Both the position numbers and the translations under genes were made by a program. The notes beneath the pieces are model-generated. The model did no database searches. It saw only the letters and a list, made by a program, of their open reading frames with translations, and was not told the origin of the DNA. DNA of 64,000 nt from Macrothele yani (taxonomy: Eukaryota > Arthropoda > Arachnida > Araneae > Macrothelidae), in the NCBI GenBank assembly GCA_039090855.1, contig CM077007.1, positions 19,827,515-19,891,514 of the forward strand. Direction: 5' to 3'. Positions 33,870 through 44,814 of the stretch are shown piece after piece (position 1 is the first letter of the stretch; each line of letters starts with the position of its first letter).

Positions 33870-34265
33870 ATGTCAAGCTGATGAAATCAGGGGATGGGGC
33901 GGGTGTCCAGGTGTCACTACTGTAGACTATATTTTTCACACGTTCCGAGAGAGTAACTATGCAAAATATGGTCCAGATTGGTCAAAGGGATGAAATCAGG
34001 GGGAGGGAGTAGGATGTCCAGGTTACATGGTAGCCCATATTTTCTTCAGTCTCCCAGAGTATAACTATGCAAAGTTTGATCTAGATCGGTCAAAGGGTTT
34101 AGACATAAAGTGCAAAGGGGATGAAATCCAGTGGAGAGAGTGGGGTGTCCAGGTTTCATGGTAGTCTATATTTTCTGCACGGCCCTAGGGTGTAACTATG
34201 CAAAATTTGATCCAGACAGATGAAAGGGTTTAGGAGTTCATAGGGAACACACAGATAGACATTCC
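33870..34265. repeat. ~115-bp tandem repeat, three copies
   Basis: Each unit holds GATGAAATCAGGGG, GTGTCCAGGT, TAGNCTATATTTT and GTAACTATGCAAAATTTGAT, and the last ends AGGGTTTAGGAGTTCATAGG. The style recalls the array at 12.1-12.8 kb (short GC-richer blocks in AT-rich intron) but the units are different. Ends about 105 bp before exon C. Confidence 0.8.
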
Positions 34266-34370
34266 ATTACGTATATATATATATTGGTAAGTTACAGTAC
34301 AATTCAGATGCTTTATGAAATTATCAACATTTGTAACAGAAAACTCAAAATAAGTAACAGAAAAACTTAC

Positions 34371-34500
34371 TAGAGGAAGGCCAAAGACATCAATTGGCAA
34401 AGAGGCTTCTCTTCTCTCTTTTTCAGATAGTTTTATGAGAGTTCCTCCTCCAACTGGTGGATCTTCTCTTCCAAACACAGAAGGCTGGGTTTTTCCACTT
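34371..34500 (-). CDS. CEP104: CEP104 exon C (start of TOG region)
   Basis: Coding exon of 130 nt with acceptor ATAACTTAG and donor GTAAGTTTTT on the minus strand. It encodes a Gly/Pro-rich start (SGKTQPSVFGREDPPVGGG) followed by TLIKLSEKERREASLPIDVF and GLPL. The second part matches the LxExE(K/R)xxA(S/L)xxI(D/E)(V/I)(F/L)G signature that opens the CEP104 TOG domain. Incoming phase (one base) matches exon B and outgoing phase zero matches exon D, so B-C-D form one continuous frame with no missing exon. The exon lies between tandem repeats (33.4-34.3 kb) and a Penelope palindrome (34.9-35.5 kb), yet its frame and splice sites are clean, which supports a working gene. Confidence 0.86.
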
Positions 34501-34968
34501 CTAAGTTATTTGAAAAAATTGGGAAAAACGGAATTTTACTACCATTTTTTGAAGGCTTTGTAAAAACACAAATAGTTGAATAATTGTTTATTATGCTTTC
34601 AAGTAGTCCTTCAACAGTGCATAATCAAAATGGTAATTTTTATGGTGAATTCTGTGTTCTGCTTTCAGAATTTAAAGAAGTACCTTTAAGGGAAACATTT
34701 CAGAGATGAAGAATAGCTTTCAGATGGCATAGTATGCAGAGTAAGATAAAAAAAAAAAATTAAATTCCCCAAAAGCAAGACTACTGGAACCCACCTAGGC
34801 AATACAAAGTTGTGTTCAACTGTATTATTCCTGTTAAATAGTACTTTTAGCCATAATATATATATTTTTTTCCTAGTTGTAAATGCATTTATGGCACCTC
34901 TATTCATAGTGATTGTGGAATAACTTTTTTACGGGTCTTTTAGAGGTTATTTTTAATGAAAGTTGGTT

Positions 34969-35007
34969 GTCAAATTTTCGAACTAAAGCCTAGTTCGTCA
35001 TCAGGAC
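34969..35007 (-). ncRNA. Candidate hammerhead ribozyme (left palindrome arm)
   Basis: Minus-strand mirror of the motif at 35,453-35,491, with the same CTGATGA, stem and GAAA blocks. Confidence 0.42.
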
Positions 35008-35452
35008 TATGTCACTGGAGTAGTTGCTGCCACTCAATTGGAAGAGACCATCCGCAATTATCGTTAATTGTGGTACTTCTTCTTCTTGCTATTTCGATCC
35101 TTCTTCTAGTTTTCTCTTTACTAAGTTTGACTGGTGGGCGATTATTTTCACTGAGTCCCAATTTATGGAGTGTCCACTTGCTTGTACATGTCTGTCTAGC
35201 CCTGTTTTGTTCCCAATGTTCCTAATAGCTGCTATTAGGAACATTGGGAACAAAACAGGGCTAGACAGACATGTACAAGCAAGTGGACACTCCATAAATT
35301 GGGACTCAGTGAAAATAATCGCCCACCAGTCAAACTTAGTAAAGAGAAACTAGAAGAAGGGATCGAAATAGCAAGAAGAAGAAGTACCACAATTAACGAT
35401 AATTGCGGATGGTCTCTTCCAATTGAGTGGCAGCAACTACTCCAGTGACATA

Positions 35453-35491
35453 GTCCTGATGACGAACTAGGCTTTAGTTCGAAAATTTGAC
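35453..35491 (+). ncRNA. Candidate hammerhead ribozyme (right palindrome arm)
   Basis: Layout of a minimal type-I hammerhead: GTC, CTGATGA, one extra C, stem GAACTA / TAGTTC with loop GGCTT, then GAAA, a two-base turn, TT, and GAC that pairs with the first GTC. Hammerheads with a very short helix III are known from the pseudo-LTRs of Penelope-like elements. The extra base after CTGATGA and the three-pair helix I are weak points. A mirror copy lies on the minus strand at 34,969-35,007. Confidence 0.45.
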
Positions 35492-35554
35492 AACCAACTT
35501 TCATTAAAAATAACCTCTAAAAGACCCGTAAAAAAAAGTTATATTTTTTTGTTG

Positions 35555-35745
35555 TCAGGTTTAATGACACCTGCTAGTATCTGAGACTACAGGAAGTCAC
35601 AATCCCTAATTTAGGGTTACTGGCTCCAGAGAAGGAAACCAGTGCCACAGGACAAATACAATGTTCATATCTTACCAGGAACTTGAACCCAGGCCCAGCT
35701 CGGATCCATGCTTCTTATCACTTGGCTACTGGAGCAGCAAATTTT
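35555..35745 (-). repeat. tRNA-derived SINE, minus orientation
   Basis: On the minus strand: A-box-like AGTAGCCAAGTGATAAGAAGC, then the B box GGGTTCAAGTTCC about 30 bp later. Followed by a body of about 120 bp and an A-rich end (AAAAAAT, seen as ATTTTTTT at 35,543). Directly abuts the Penelope palindrome. Confidence 0.7.
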
Positions 35746-35759
35746 TTAAATTAAACATT

Positions 35760-36770
35760 ATAACATTTTCATAATCAGGGCTTTAAAAATATCTGCAAAG
35801 TTAATGCCCAGCTGGACACGTGAAGAAATTATTTACCTGCCCAGATAGTAAAAGCTGGATGCCCAGTATTTATTTTTCTTTATTTAAGATAACAAATCAG
35901 AACTCTCATTTTTTAAATTTTTTTTTTGTAAGTTAAAAATTATAAACTTTTTTTTATATGTTTTGCATTTCCATTTTAAGGGTCTGTTTTCAAAATGTTC
36001 AATGCACAAAACACAAAAACATGTTATCTCTAGTACTAAGATGATATGAAATTGGTATGAAACGGTATGATGATGAAATTAATATTTGAAAAATTTAGTG
36101 ATTCTGCCATGTTCCTTTCATTGAAGTTTTTGCCCTTTGTCACTAAACACCGGAGGCTAGTTCCATCAGAGCCATGGATCTTGTTGCTCACTATAAACGA
36201 CATTTGGAGCAAAACTATGTATGGTTCCAATTCCTGGACCTAGAGCATAATACAATTAAACATGTGATATTCTTCAGTTCTTGGCGCTCCGTAATAATAA
36301 TACAACTCCCAGTGATTGCCAGTGAAATGAAACACGACATGTGACGACTGTCTTTTTTCTTGTAGTAGGAAATTCTATTCTAAAGTCTTTAAAATTTAGT
36401 TGTCTGGACCAAGCAACTAGATTTCTTATTTACCTGCCCAGGTCAATAATTTACATTCCCAGGCATCTCAGGCAAGGTATTTTTCAAGCCCTGATAATGC
36501 TCTGTGCTCACAATTGAACTCCAGTTTTTGACTTGCTCTTGGTGCTGTATTTCGGGCATGATCTTCTTTTTCTTTCTTTCTTCCTGTTTTTTTTTTTTTT
36601 TTACAGCACAAAGTTTTTATTTTTCATTAAGCATTTCTATTGTCTAATCAGTTAAACAATTCGAGCTCAGTTTCCATTCAAAATCCAACTTTTTAATCTA
36701 ATCTTTATAAAAGGAAGCTGGAGTATAGATGCAAAATATTCAAAAAGTGGCTATACAATTCATCAACATA
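35760..36770. other. Intron B-C, no gene seen
   Basis: AT-rich, T-runs near 36,588. Two related stretches (TTTACCTGCCCAG at 35,835 and 36,430) suggest a decayed repeat. Nothing else recognised. Confidence 0.45.
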
Positions 36771-38256
36771 CAGGGTGTTCCACTCGCTACTGAACCAGCA
36801 TTTCTTAAATAATATTAACACCAATGAAGATATTGCAACGAAATTTGAAGTGAACTTACCTCATTTCGTGCAAAATGTGATGACATCACAACATGTGCCG
36901 GAAGTGCCCACCATTTGCGTTCAGACAGCATTGAAACCGCCACTGTCTGCCAGCCAGCCGGAGTGCTCCTTAGTGGCAGACAAATTCCTAAGTGTGGCGC
37001 CGCTGAGGAGCAGTCCGTCAGCCAGCCGGACGCGTCTCTCTACTGCTTTTTTATGCCATTTTGCCGAGTGTGTCTACACAATACGGTTGTTGATGGTGAG
37101 TGCTCGTGCTCGTGGTTGTTCATGTACATGTGAAAATGTATCGGTATACTCTGGAAGAGTGAGTGTTTATTGTTCACACTTATTGGAAAACAGAATTGAT
37201 AAAGTCTTGTCAATCTTGTCAAGAGCAATTCCTGGAGAGGTTTGCAGGAAGGCATCTGCCGAGAAAGTTCACCATTAGGGCATTGTCAAAGAAATTGGAA
37301 ACCAAGGGGACTTTATTAGACGACGACCATGCAGGAGGTCATCCACAAATGGTCGAGGAAATGATCCATAATAAAAAAGGGCTGACTACTTGCATCTCCC
37401 AAGAAGTAACTTTGCCGACTGTCACAGGGAACAGGGTTGTCTAAAAGCACTTGTTGACGTGCTGTGAAAAAGTGAAGCTTCACGAAGAGCCTGGCCACGT
37501 GAGACGAATGACACACTGTCAATGGTTTCACACATTTCTTCAGGAAAATCCTGGCATTCTGGGCAACATGTATTTCTCGGACGAGGCGTGGTTTCACCTA
37601 TCCAGATACGTCAATTCCCAAGATTCCCATATTTGGGCCAGTAAAAATGATGCGATACATGAAGAACTCCTTCATTCACAGAAAATTGGTGTTTGGTGTG
37701 GATGACTCGCTCGCCGCATAATTAGTCCCATCTTCTTCGATACAACCATCACAACAGCTGCATATATGGAAATCTTCAACATCTTTGTAAATAAATTGGA
37801 TGACGAAGAACTCTCCATTGGATATTACCAGCATGATGGAGTGACATCACACACCAGTATAGCCGAAATTCAGTCCTTTTTCGGCGACCAAGTCATTTCG
37901 AAGGGCCTACGGCCACCGCGCTTGCCCAATCTGACGCCTCCTGATTAGTTTTTATGGGGATATCTAAAAGGGAGAGTTAACCGAAAGAAACCGCGAACCA
38001 TAGATGCCTTGAAAGCAAACATCACCAAAGAAATTCAGGCAGTGACGGCGGATGTAGTGGAAAGGACTTTCCACAAAATGGTGCGCCGGGTTCAATACTG
38101 TTTTGATGCAAATAATGGCCACTTTCAGCACATGTTGTGATGTCATCACATTTCGCACGAAATGAGGTAAGTCCACTTCAAATTTCATTGCAATGTCTTC
38201 ATTGGTGTTAATATTATTAAAGAAATGCCAGGTTCAATAGCGAGTGGGACACCCTG
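36771..38256 (+). mobile_element. mariner-like element with ~135-bp terminal inverted repeats
   Basis: Ends CAGGGTGTTCCACTCGCTAC (36,771) and its complement GTGGGACACCCTG (ending 38,256) between TA dinucleotides. The repeats continue inward for about 135 bp on each side (to about 36,905 and from about 38,118), with only scattered differences. They include TTACCTCATTTCGTGC and GATGACATCACAACATGTGC. The transposase lies between them on the plus strand. Confidence 0.93.
37131..38140 (+). pseudogene. mariner-like DDD transposase, several stops
   Basis: Starts MYRYTLEE at about 37,137, where a TGA follows at once; the same frame then gives VFIVHTYWKTELIK. Then TIRALSKKLETKGTLLDDDH (basic/helix-turn-helix region), the first catalytic block MYFSDEAWFHLSRYVNSQDS, HSQKIGVWCG with a stop, IISPIFFDTTI, the second block YYQHDGVTSHT with Asp kept, and RLPNLTPPD-stop-FLWGYLKGRV with the third Asp. 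It ends with FDANNGHFQHML. The DNA-binding linker is partly deleted. Closest to the family whose proteins read RSPDLTPPDFFLWGYLK. Confidence 0.85.
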
Positions 38257-39955
38257 TATACAACCCATAGGAAGTGTTCTAGAAGAACTGAATAAATGAT
38301 AATCTAAAAGTGCATTATTGGACCACTAGGGAAAATAAAATTTACCACCAAAAATCTGTCTCATCCTTTCATTGAGTCAATGATGATGAATATGGTGTAG
38401 CATTATTACACAATGTTTTTCTGTTAATGCATAGCTCAGATCCAACTGCCAATGGAAGGTATCAGCAGTGATGGTCTAGCCTGAATATCCATTGCCTTAA
38501 ATTAAATTATACTTATACTACTCCACCAAATGCAAATGAAGACTGTTTTGGCATGTGGATTTGATTTAGGTATTAGAACTTGCATATCACCTAGAGAAAG
38601 CTACTAGCTCTTACTCTTTGTGTTATCATAAAATGCTCGCTTCTCATCTCTACTGACAATATGATGAAAAAATAATTAATTCCTTTTCCTACTTGTGTGG
38701 CAAAATGTTTTGAATTGCTGAAAACTGGACACCTTTTTTTTTTTTTTTTTTTTCCCCAGCTAAAAGTTGATGTCTATGGAAAAACTGTCATTAAAATATT
38801 AGTGCTAAAACATAAATTGCTTGCAAAATACCTGTTATTGTTGGACCTTTCTTTATCTCTGCGATTCTTCATTTCAGTTATTATTTAAACTCACAAAATA
38901 TATTGTTTTTTTAAAGATAAAAATAACAGACGATGGGAATCTACTGTCTTAATGATGGCAATCAGTTCAAAGTTCATAAATTAATAATCGTAAGAGTACT
39001 TTTTTTTTCATCAATGGAAATCTCTTCATATTTGAAGTCTAACCTTCAATATAATTTTTTTTAATGTTTTGTTGTGGAGATTCTATTAATCAGAATGGCT
39101 TGAATTGAATGCATTATCATCACCTTCTTCATCACAGAAAAAAAAAAAAACAGATTTCCTGTTGTATTTTTTTCCTTTTACATGCTAATTTTGCTAGAAA
39201 AAACAAACAAGAAAAAAAAAAACGAACCATGTTTTGCAGGTTGACATACCAATGGAATTGATAAATCATGAACACAAGGATCAGGGAGAACAGGTATTTT
39301 GTATATTTTCCTCTTCTTATCACGAACAATGAACATGAATATTCAGCAGTGACAGTTTTTTTTATAGTGCCTAAAGATGTCAATGTACTACGACATAATT
39401 TTCTCAAAGATATTTTTTCCGAACAAAATAAAAAACAAACAAATAAATAAACCATCTGCATAGTAAATAGTCAAAATATTAAATTATGTCTCTCCGCTTT
39501 TACATTTTAGTAATTTGAATGTGGTTTAATGACGTTCTGTCTCAGCAGCTGAATCACAGCAAGTTGTCAAGCCCACTAATCTTCCTGAATGGTGGCACTG
39601 AAAAGGTCAAAATCCATGGACTGAAACTGGTTGAACGAATGATGGCATTTATAGACATCTAGTGTATCAAAAAAAGCACTAACTAGTTTTTGGACTGTTG
39701 GTTCTAAAGAATTTACAGGCCACAACAGAATTGGTCAGATGTTTTTTGCAGAAGCAATAAACATCTATTAAAAAATGAACGATGACACACAATTTTCAGA
39801 TGTAAAGAGCAAGTCTTTTGAATCCTTTTCGACAGAAAAAAATGCTTCTAAGTAGATTTTCGAAAAAAGAAAACAGTTCAGTGCAAAAGAGAATGCGTTT
39901 TTGCCCCACAATGGAAAAAATGCACATTATTTAGAATACACAATGTGAGCAGTGT
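38257..39955. other. Intron B-C, no gene seen
   Basis: AT-rich with long T or A runs at 38,734-38,755, 39,001 and 39,138. No splice-bounded reading frame or element ends. Confidence 0.45.
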
Positions 39956-39959
39956 CCTT

Positions 39960-40275
39960 CTTGGGCCCTAACTGCCTAGTGGTTAGAGCAACCACCTTTT
40001 GATCAGATGGTCACAGGATCAATCCCAGGTCGGCTGAGTTGCTCTGAACTACTGAATACTCACAGTGCATCGGATGTGCACGTTAAGCCATTGGTCCTTG
40101 GGTATTGGATCCCTCATAGAAAAATAAGGTCATCTACTCCTTCCTCTGCCCTTGTTTTCTCTCCCTGAAAGTGCTCATTGTGACATCATAGTCTGGTACT
40201 CACAACTATGTTAACTCGCACTTTCAACATGGTACTCCTGTTTCTCTAACCTCTGTTGTGCAAGTTCAAACTAAT
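39960..40275 (+). repeat. tRNA-derived SINE
   Basis: A box TGCCTAGTGGTTAGAGCAAC at 39,971 and B box CACAGGATCAATCCCAGG at about 40,012, with correct tRNA-like spacing. Then a tRNA-unrelated body (GCCATTGGTCCTTGGGTATT) to about 40,275. Confidence 0.8.
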
Positions 40276-40709
40276 ATAATAATATAACTTTATTTCTGAC
40301 ATGAAGCACGGAAGTCCCATGGGACATAGGTAGTTGCATCCAACATTCCCTGTGGGTGTAAACCCTATGAGAAATTGCTAGGTGAAGTGTACAGTATACT
40401 TCATAGTGAATGGAGAACCAGTAAAAAAATTAAATAAAAAACTATTTCTATAATCTGTAAAACATCTACAAATACAAAGAAGGTCCTACTAGCAGCAGAA
40501 ATGTGTGTTATGATGAAAAATCACAAATTGTATAAAACATGTTCCTCACACCGGAAGATATGTGAGGGTGAAGGAATTTTTCAAATTGAACACCTAGAAG
40601 AAGAGATACAGGCAAAACCATGGCATAATTTTATGTTCCCTTGCTTGAAAGCTATGCATTCTTTAAAGAAATACATGGGGACAAAATATTATTCATAGTG
40701 AATGATATT

Positions 40710-42130
40710 CTACCAACACACGATTTTCCCTAGGGATTTTTAGAATAGGAGATAATCTTTCAAGTAGAAAAACCTGCTGATGCTCCCTGGTGGTGAAATA
40801 GTGAATTCCAAAAATAAAATATGCACAAAACATTCTTTACTGCAAAAACTATGTGATGGAAAAAGAACAAATATGTCTTTTAGAATCAGATATTACAAGA
40901 AAAACCTTTACATATACACCCCCTAGTGGGAATAATTTATTATTTTAAGATGATAATATTAGCAATATTTACTGCGGTGAACAGCATACAGTAGAAAAAG
41001 AATTTTTCAATAGAAGTTTTAGAAGTGGAGATATACAGTTGCAAACAGAAATACATACTAAAGCCACCTGCCATCAAAACTGCACATTATGCAAAATCTG
41101 AGGGTATATTGAAATGTTCTACAAGGTGAATGGTATCTGATGTTAATTTTTTTTCTAACTGGAATTTTAGAAACAGATAAATTCAGAAAAATAGGTTTAA
41201 TATTTGCAACACCTCCTGGCAGGTAAGTTGTGTATTATTTTGGGCATTGAAATGTGCATATGATGTTCTTGTAGTGAGCAATATATTGCCAAAAAGAATT
41301 TTGTCAGTCAGGATTTTAGGCATACAGATGTGGCTGCAAATATGCTGCAAACAGAAACATCTTATGTCTTCTACTGAAAAAATTGTGTGTTAGGAAATTA
41401 TATGCAAAATATTCTTTACAAAGAATTGTGTTAGACAGAAACAAAAAATAATTTTTCAAATTTAGGACACCTAATGCAAAAACTGCCTCATTTTGAGCAT
41501 GAAATATGTGCAAAGGATTTTTTATCATGACTGGTATTTGACTGAAAGATAATTTTTCCAATCGAGTTTTCAGAAGTGTAGAGATCTTGGCAAATATTTT
41601 GGAAACAGAAAAATATGCTCCCTTGTGACAAAACTGTTCATTACAAAAAAAAAAAAAAAAAAAAAAAAACTTTATTCACCATAAACTCTTATCTGATGCA
41701 AACAGAACTTTTTATATTGAACTTTCATCAATAGAAGGAGAGATATTGAGGGGGGGGGGAGATATGAAGTATACAGTTATACCCTCTAGTTGGAAAATGG
41801 AAAATTTAATTATTTTAAGAAACTCCTTCAGCACATTTTACCATGAAGTTCAAACTGAACTTCATGGTAAAATGTACTGAAGCAAAATAGAATTGCTTCA
41901 ATCAGATGTTTAGAAGCAATGACAAGGAATAAAATATATTTTGAAATGGATAATAACTTCATTTATGACCCCTGGTGGCAATGTTATGCATTTGAAAAAG
42001 TCAAAGGCCCAGGATCATCATTCTTGCAGTTCAGGCTCCCCAATGCAAAAAGAACTTTTCAAATTGGACTAAAAGGTGCTGAGATATGGTGTCCACAGAC
42101 AAAAGGTCATAGTGATACGTATGTATAAAT
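40710..42130. repeat. Diverged satellite-like tandem repeat region
   Basis: Recurring blocks at irregular 150-260 bp intervals: CCCTGGTGGTGAAA, TGCAAAAACT, TTTTAGAAGTGGAGATAT, GCAAACAGAAA, AATTTTTCAA. Examples at 40,740-40,860, 41,000-41,090, 41,320-41,480, 41,560-41,650 and 41,900-42,090. I infer an old tandem array broken by indels and poly-A. A G-run at 41,749 and the palindrome at 41,836 lie within it. Confidence 0.5.
41834..41881. repeat. Short palindrome
   Basis: CACATTTTACCATGAAGTT, a 7-bp spacer, then AACTTCATGGTAAAATGTAC: about 18-bp perfect arms. Confidence 0.92.
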
Positions 42131-44185
42131 GAGATAAGTTGGTCTAGATGTTGTATGACCACTGTTTGAGTATGAAAATTTCCATAAGAATCTGGGAATG
42201 ATGTACAGTGAATATCATATCTGACAATCACACTCATCACACTCACCAAGCCATTTTTCAGACAGAGAAAATTAGAATTTGCACTGAATATTGAATAAAG
42301 CACAATGGTGAGACTACTATAGTGAGTATTACTTTAAGATTGTATGTGAATCTGCTGAGTTTCATGGTGAGACAAGGACCTAGATCTGATCCTATATAAT
42401 CAGTACAATGCCCTAATCAAGCTTTAGGAAAACTTTAGCATTCCTCATCCCCAGAGCATCAGAAAGTAGACGTACGTGTGTACACTGACAGTTTCCAAAT
42501 TATTAGCAGATTTTGCAGATAGTGTTTGATTGTAGATTAAAAAAATAAATAAAAATGTTATTTACAGCAATTAAAACACTTACTCAAGGCTTTACTGATA
42601 TTAATATACTTAATTCCATTTTAACTTGAAGATCTTTTAATAATATTTCACATTTTCTAAGTTCTTTTGTTTTTACCGACGTTTCTGGCCTCTAGATTTG
42701 TACCGAGACCTTTTCTCAATGTATAAGAACTGTATTAAAAGTTTTGTTTACGCAGAAACAGTTTCAATTTTATTGCCAGATTCCTCTTGCAATTGCCAGT
42801 TATTAAATTAAAATCTTGTCTTTATGTATTTTGTAAGTCAACTATTTTTGAATTAATTTGTTAAAAATGCTATTTATAATTTTTGAATGTTCACTAATGG
42901 AACTGTTCTTCTGGATATAAAAACTTTATTTTAATTAGTCGCTTGTTTTTATGAGGTTCATAGTCCAATATTTTATTATAATGATCCATTTCGCACACAT
43001 TGCTGCACATTTAATTGTCATGTACTTATTTTGCTTTCATTGGAATCTGTAATGTTCTAATAACAATTTATTGTTTCATTAATTTTTTTTTAAATTGTCT
43101 TATTCTATTGTTATCGTGGTTCATTCTTCCGGGGTTTGCAGCAAGTTTTCTGTTTCAGTGGTTGTGTACGCAGATACTTTTTATTTTTATAGAACTCTGC
43201 TCATCCCCTTCATTTTTCTGAGGGCTTAATTTCACTTTCATCCACTTTTCATGGGCAATTTTGACTTTAAAAATATGCACATGTGAAAACCCTTTTAAGT
43301 TTTGAATTTTTCTGCATTTGATACAAATACACTCTTTGTTATACCATTTCTTGAATACATTTCATGTCTCTATTTACTGAGTTTCTTGTTAGTCATGCCC
43401 ATTTCACAAAAGGCAAAAGGCAGGCTTCTTATTTCACAGAATGAGACTAGTGAATGCACTGACAGTAGCAGTCTGTAGCCAAACAGAAGGCAGAGGCAAT
43501 CACTGACCAATATATTTACCAGTGGTGGAACAGATCTGTCATTTCCATCTCTTGTGGAAGACTCCTTGATTATGCATGCTGAGTTGGTTAAGGATGTGTT
43601 GGTGTTGTTTTATGCAGTGGTCGCGGTAAGTTACTGGACAGGGAGTAAAAATACTTCTCACCTGATTTTCAAGAAGTAATTTGTGATTTTTAGAAGTAGC
43701 ACACCCGACTTCCCCCTCCCTCCTCAGTTTGCAAACGACTGCCATAAAAATTCTCACTTCTAAAATGTGGTTGTTATTTTTACTTGTATTAAAAATACAT
43801 GCATTACAATAAAATCTGTTCTTTGGACATGAAGTTATTTGAATTATTTTAATAAGTATAACAAAATTTAAAATAGAGTAATAATTCCTAAGGTTAAAAA
43901 CATGCATCCTTACCTCTGCAGCAAAGATGAAAATTCTGTGATGCACAGTATGTACGTACAATTCTTCCTACAAATGTAATTTAGTACTACAATAGGTTGT
44001 AATTAAGAATGATCACAGTCTCTCACATTTTTAATAAAAAATAACTCCATTTTGCCAAGTTCAGTTCGGTTCATTTGCTAGAAGTCACTTATCTGTACAC
44101 AGAGAATTAAAATTCATGGCATATTCACACTATTCTTTTAAAAGATATAACAGAGTGTTGTCAGCAGGTTTTACTTTGATTTAGT
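42131..44185. other. Intron B-C, no gene seen
   Basis: Unremarkable AT-rich intron. A 140-codon frame on the minus strand (43,961-43,539) has no recognisable motif and I do not call it a gene. Confidence 0.45.
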
Positions 44186-44196
44186 GTTGTAATTAT

Positions 44197-44580
44197 TTAT
44201 AAATGTAATCTTACTGCTTTTTCAGTAAGTAATAACAGTGGAAAAGTCCAGATCACATACAACCTCTCCATTTTTTTTATTAAGAATGGAGGTACTGTCT
44301 CTGAAATTCTTGCTAAATCTTGCAAATGAATGTCATTAATTTCATTCTGCTTCTCACTCATAATGTGAATTTGAGTAGAAAAACCTCTTTCACAAGGTGC
44401 TGTGGTCAATGGAATGGTCAATGCAATCTGAGCGCATACTGCAAAGCTTTTATAAACAAGAGATCCATCAACAGCTAATAAAAGATTAAGTGACAAAAAT
44501 CCTTCATTTTCATTCCTTTGGACCTTGTTAGCAATGGCAAAATTTCTAAAAATTCTTCTCTTAAATTTTTCTTCCTTCAA
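44197..44580 (-). pseudogene. hAT transposase C-terminal dimerisation region
   Basis: Encodes SFAVCAQIALTIPLTTAPCE, then RGFSTQIHIMSEKQNEINDI, then HLQDLARISE. The pattern LTIPxxTAxCERxFSxxxxIxxxxRNxxxxxxLxxLxxIS is the hAT C-terminal signature that packs the dimer and completes the RNase H-like fold. The upstream frame is shifted and has stops. Confidence 0.85.
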
Positions 44581-44814
44581 AAGTGAAGTTTCTGTGCAGC
44601 AATAATGTTGTTTAGCGAATCATGTTTCAATACACAAGAGGGCAATGCAGAGGGATTTAAAAGTTGATCAAAATCAGTGAGCAAGTACACGGATGCCAAG
44701 TTAAATCTTTCATTAAAATTTTCTTGCAGCTTGTTTACAAAACTTCAGAACTCTTGAAACAAATGTTGCCTTCATCCCATTTCATTCGGGCTTGCACGCA
44801 CATACACTCTACAG

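Larger units (their letters stand above)
34868..35548. mobile_element. Penelope-like 3' ends as a 0.63-kb palindrome
   Basis: Two copies of a Penelope-like 3' end lie tail-outward, centred on 35,230 (CCTAATAGC T GCTATTAGG). Arms run from about 34,917 to 35,229 and 35,231 to 35,545 and are almost identical. Each encodes the same C-terminal GIY-YIG tail as Penelope element 1 (TGLDRHVQASGHSINWDSVK, reading outward), then the 3' untranslated end with a hammerhead-like core. The left flank adds about 50 bp (CCTAGTTGTAAATGCATTTA) shared with 20,503. Confidence 0.9.

Noticed and set aside
36775..37278. 167-codon plus-strand open frame
   Set aside because: It begins in the terminal inverted repeat of the mariner-like element and overlaps the real transposase start in another frame; no motif of its own.
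43539..43961. 140-codon minus-strand open frame
   Set aside because: No recognisable domain, no splice or homology support; compatible with chance.
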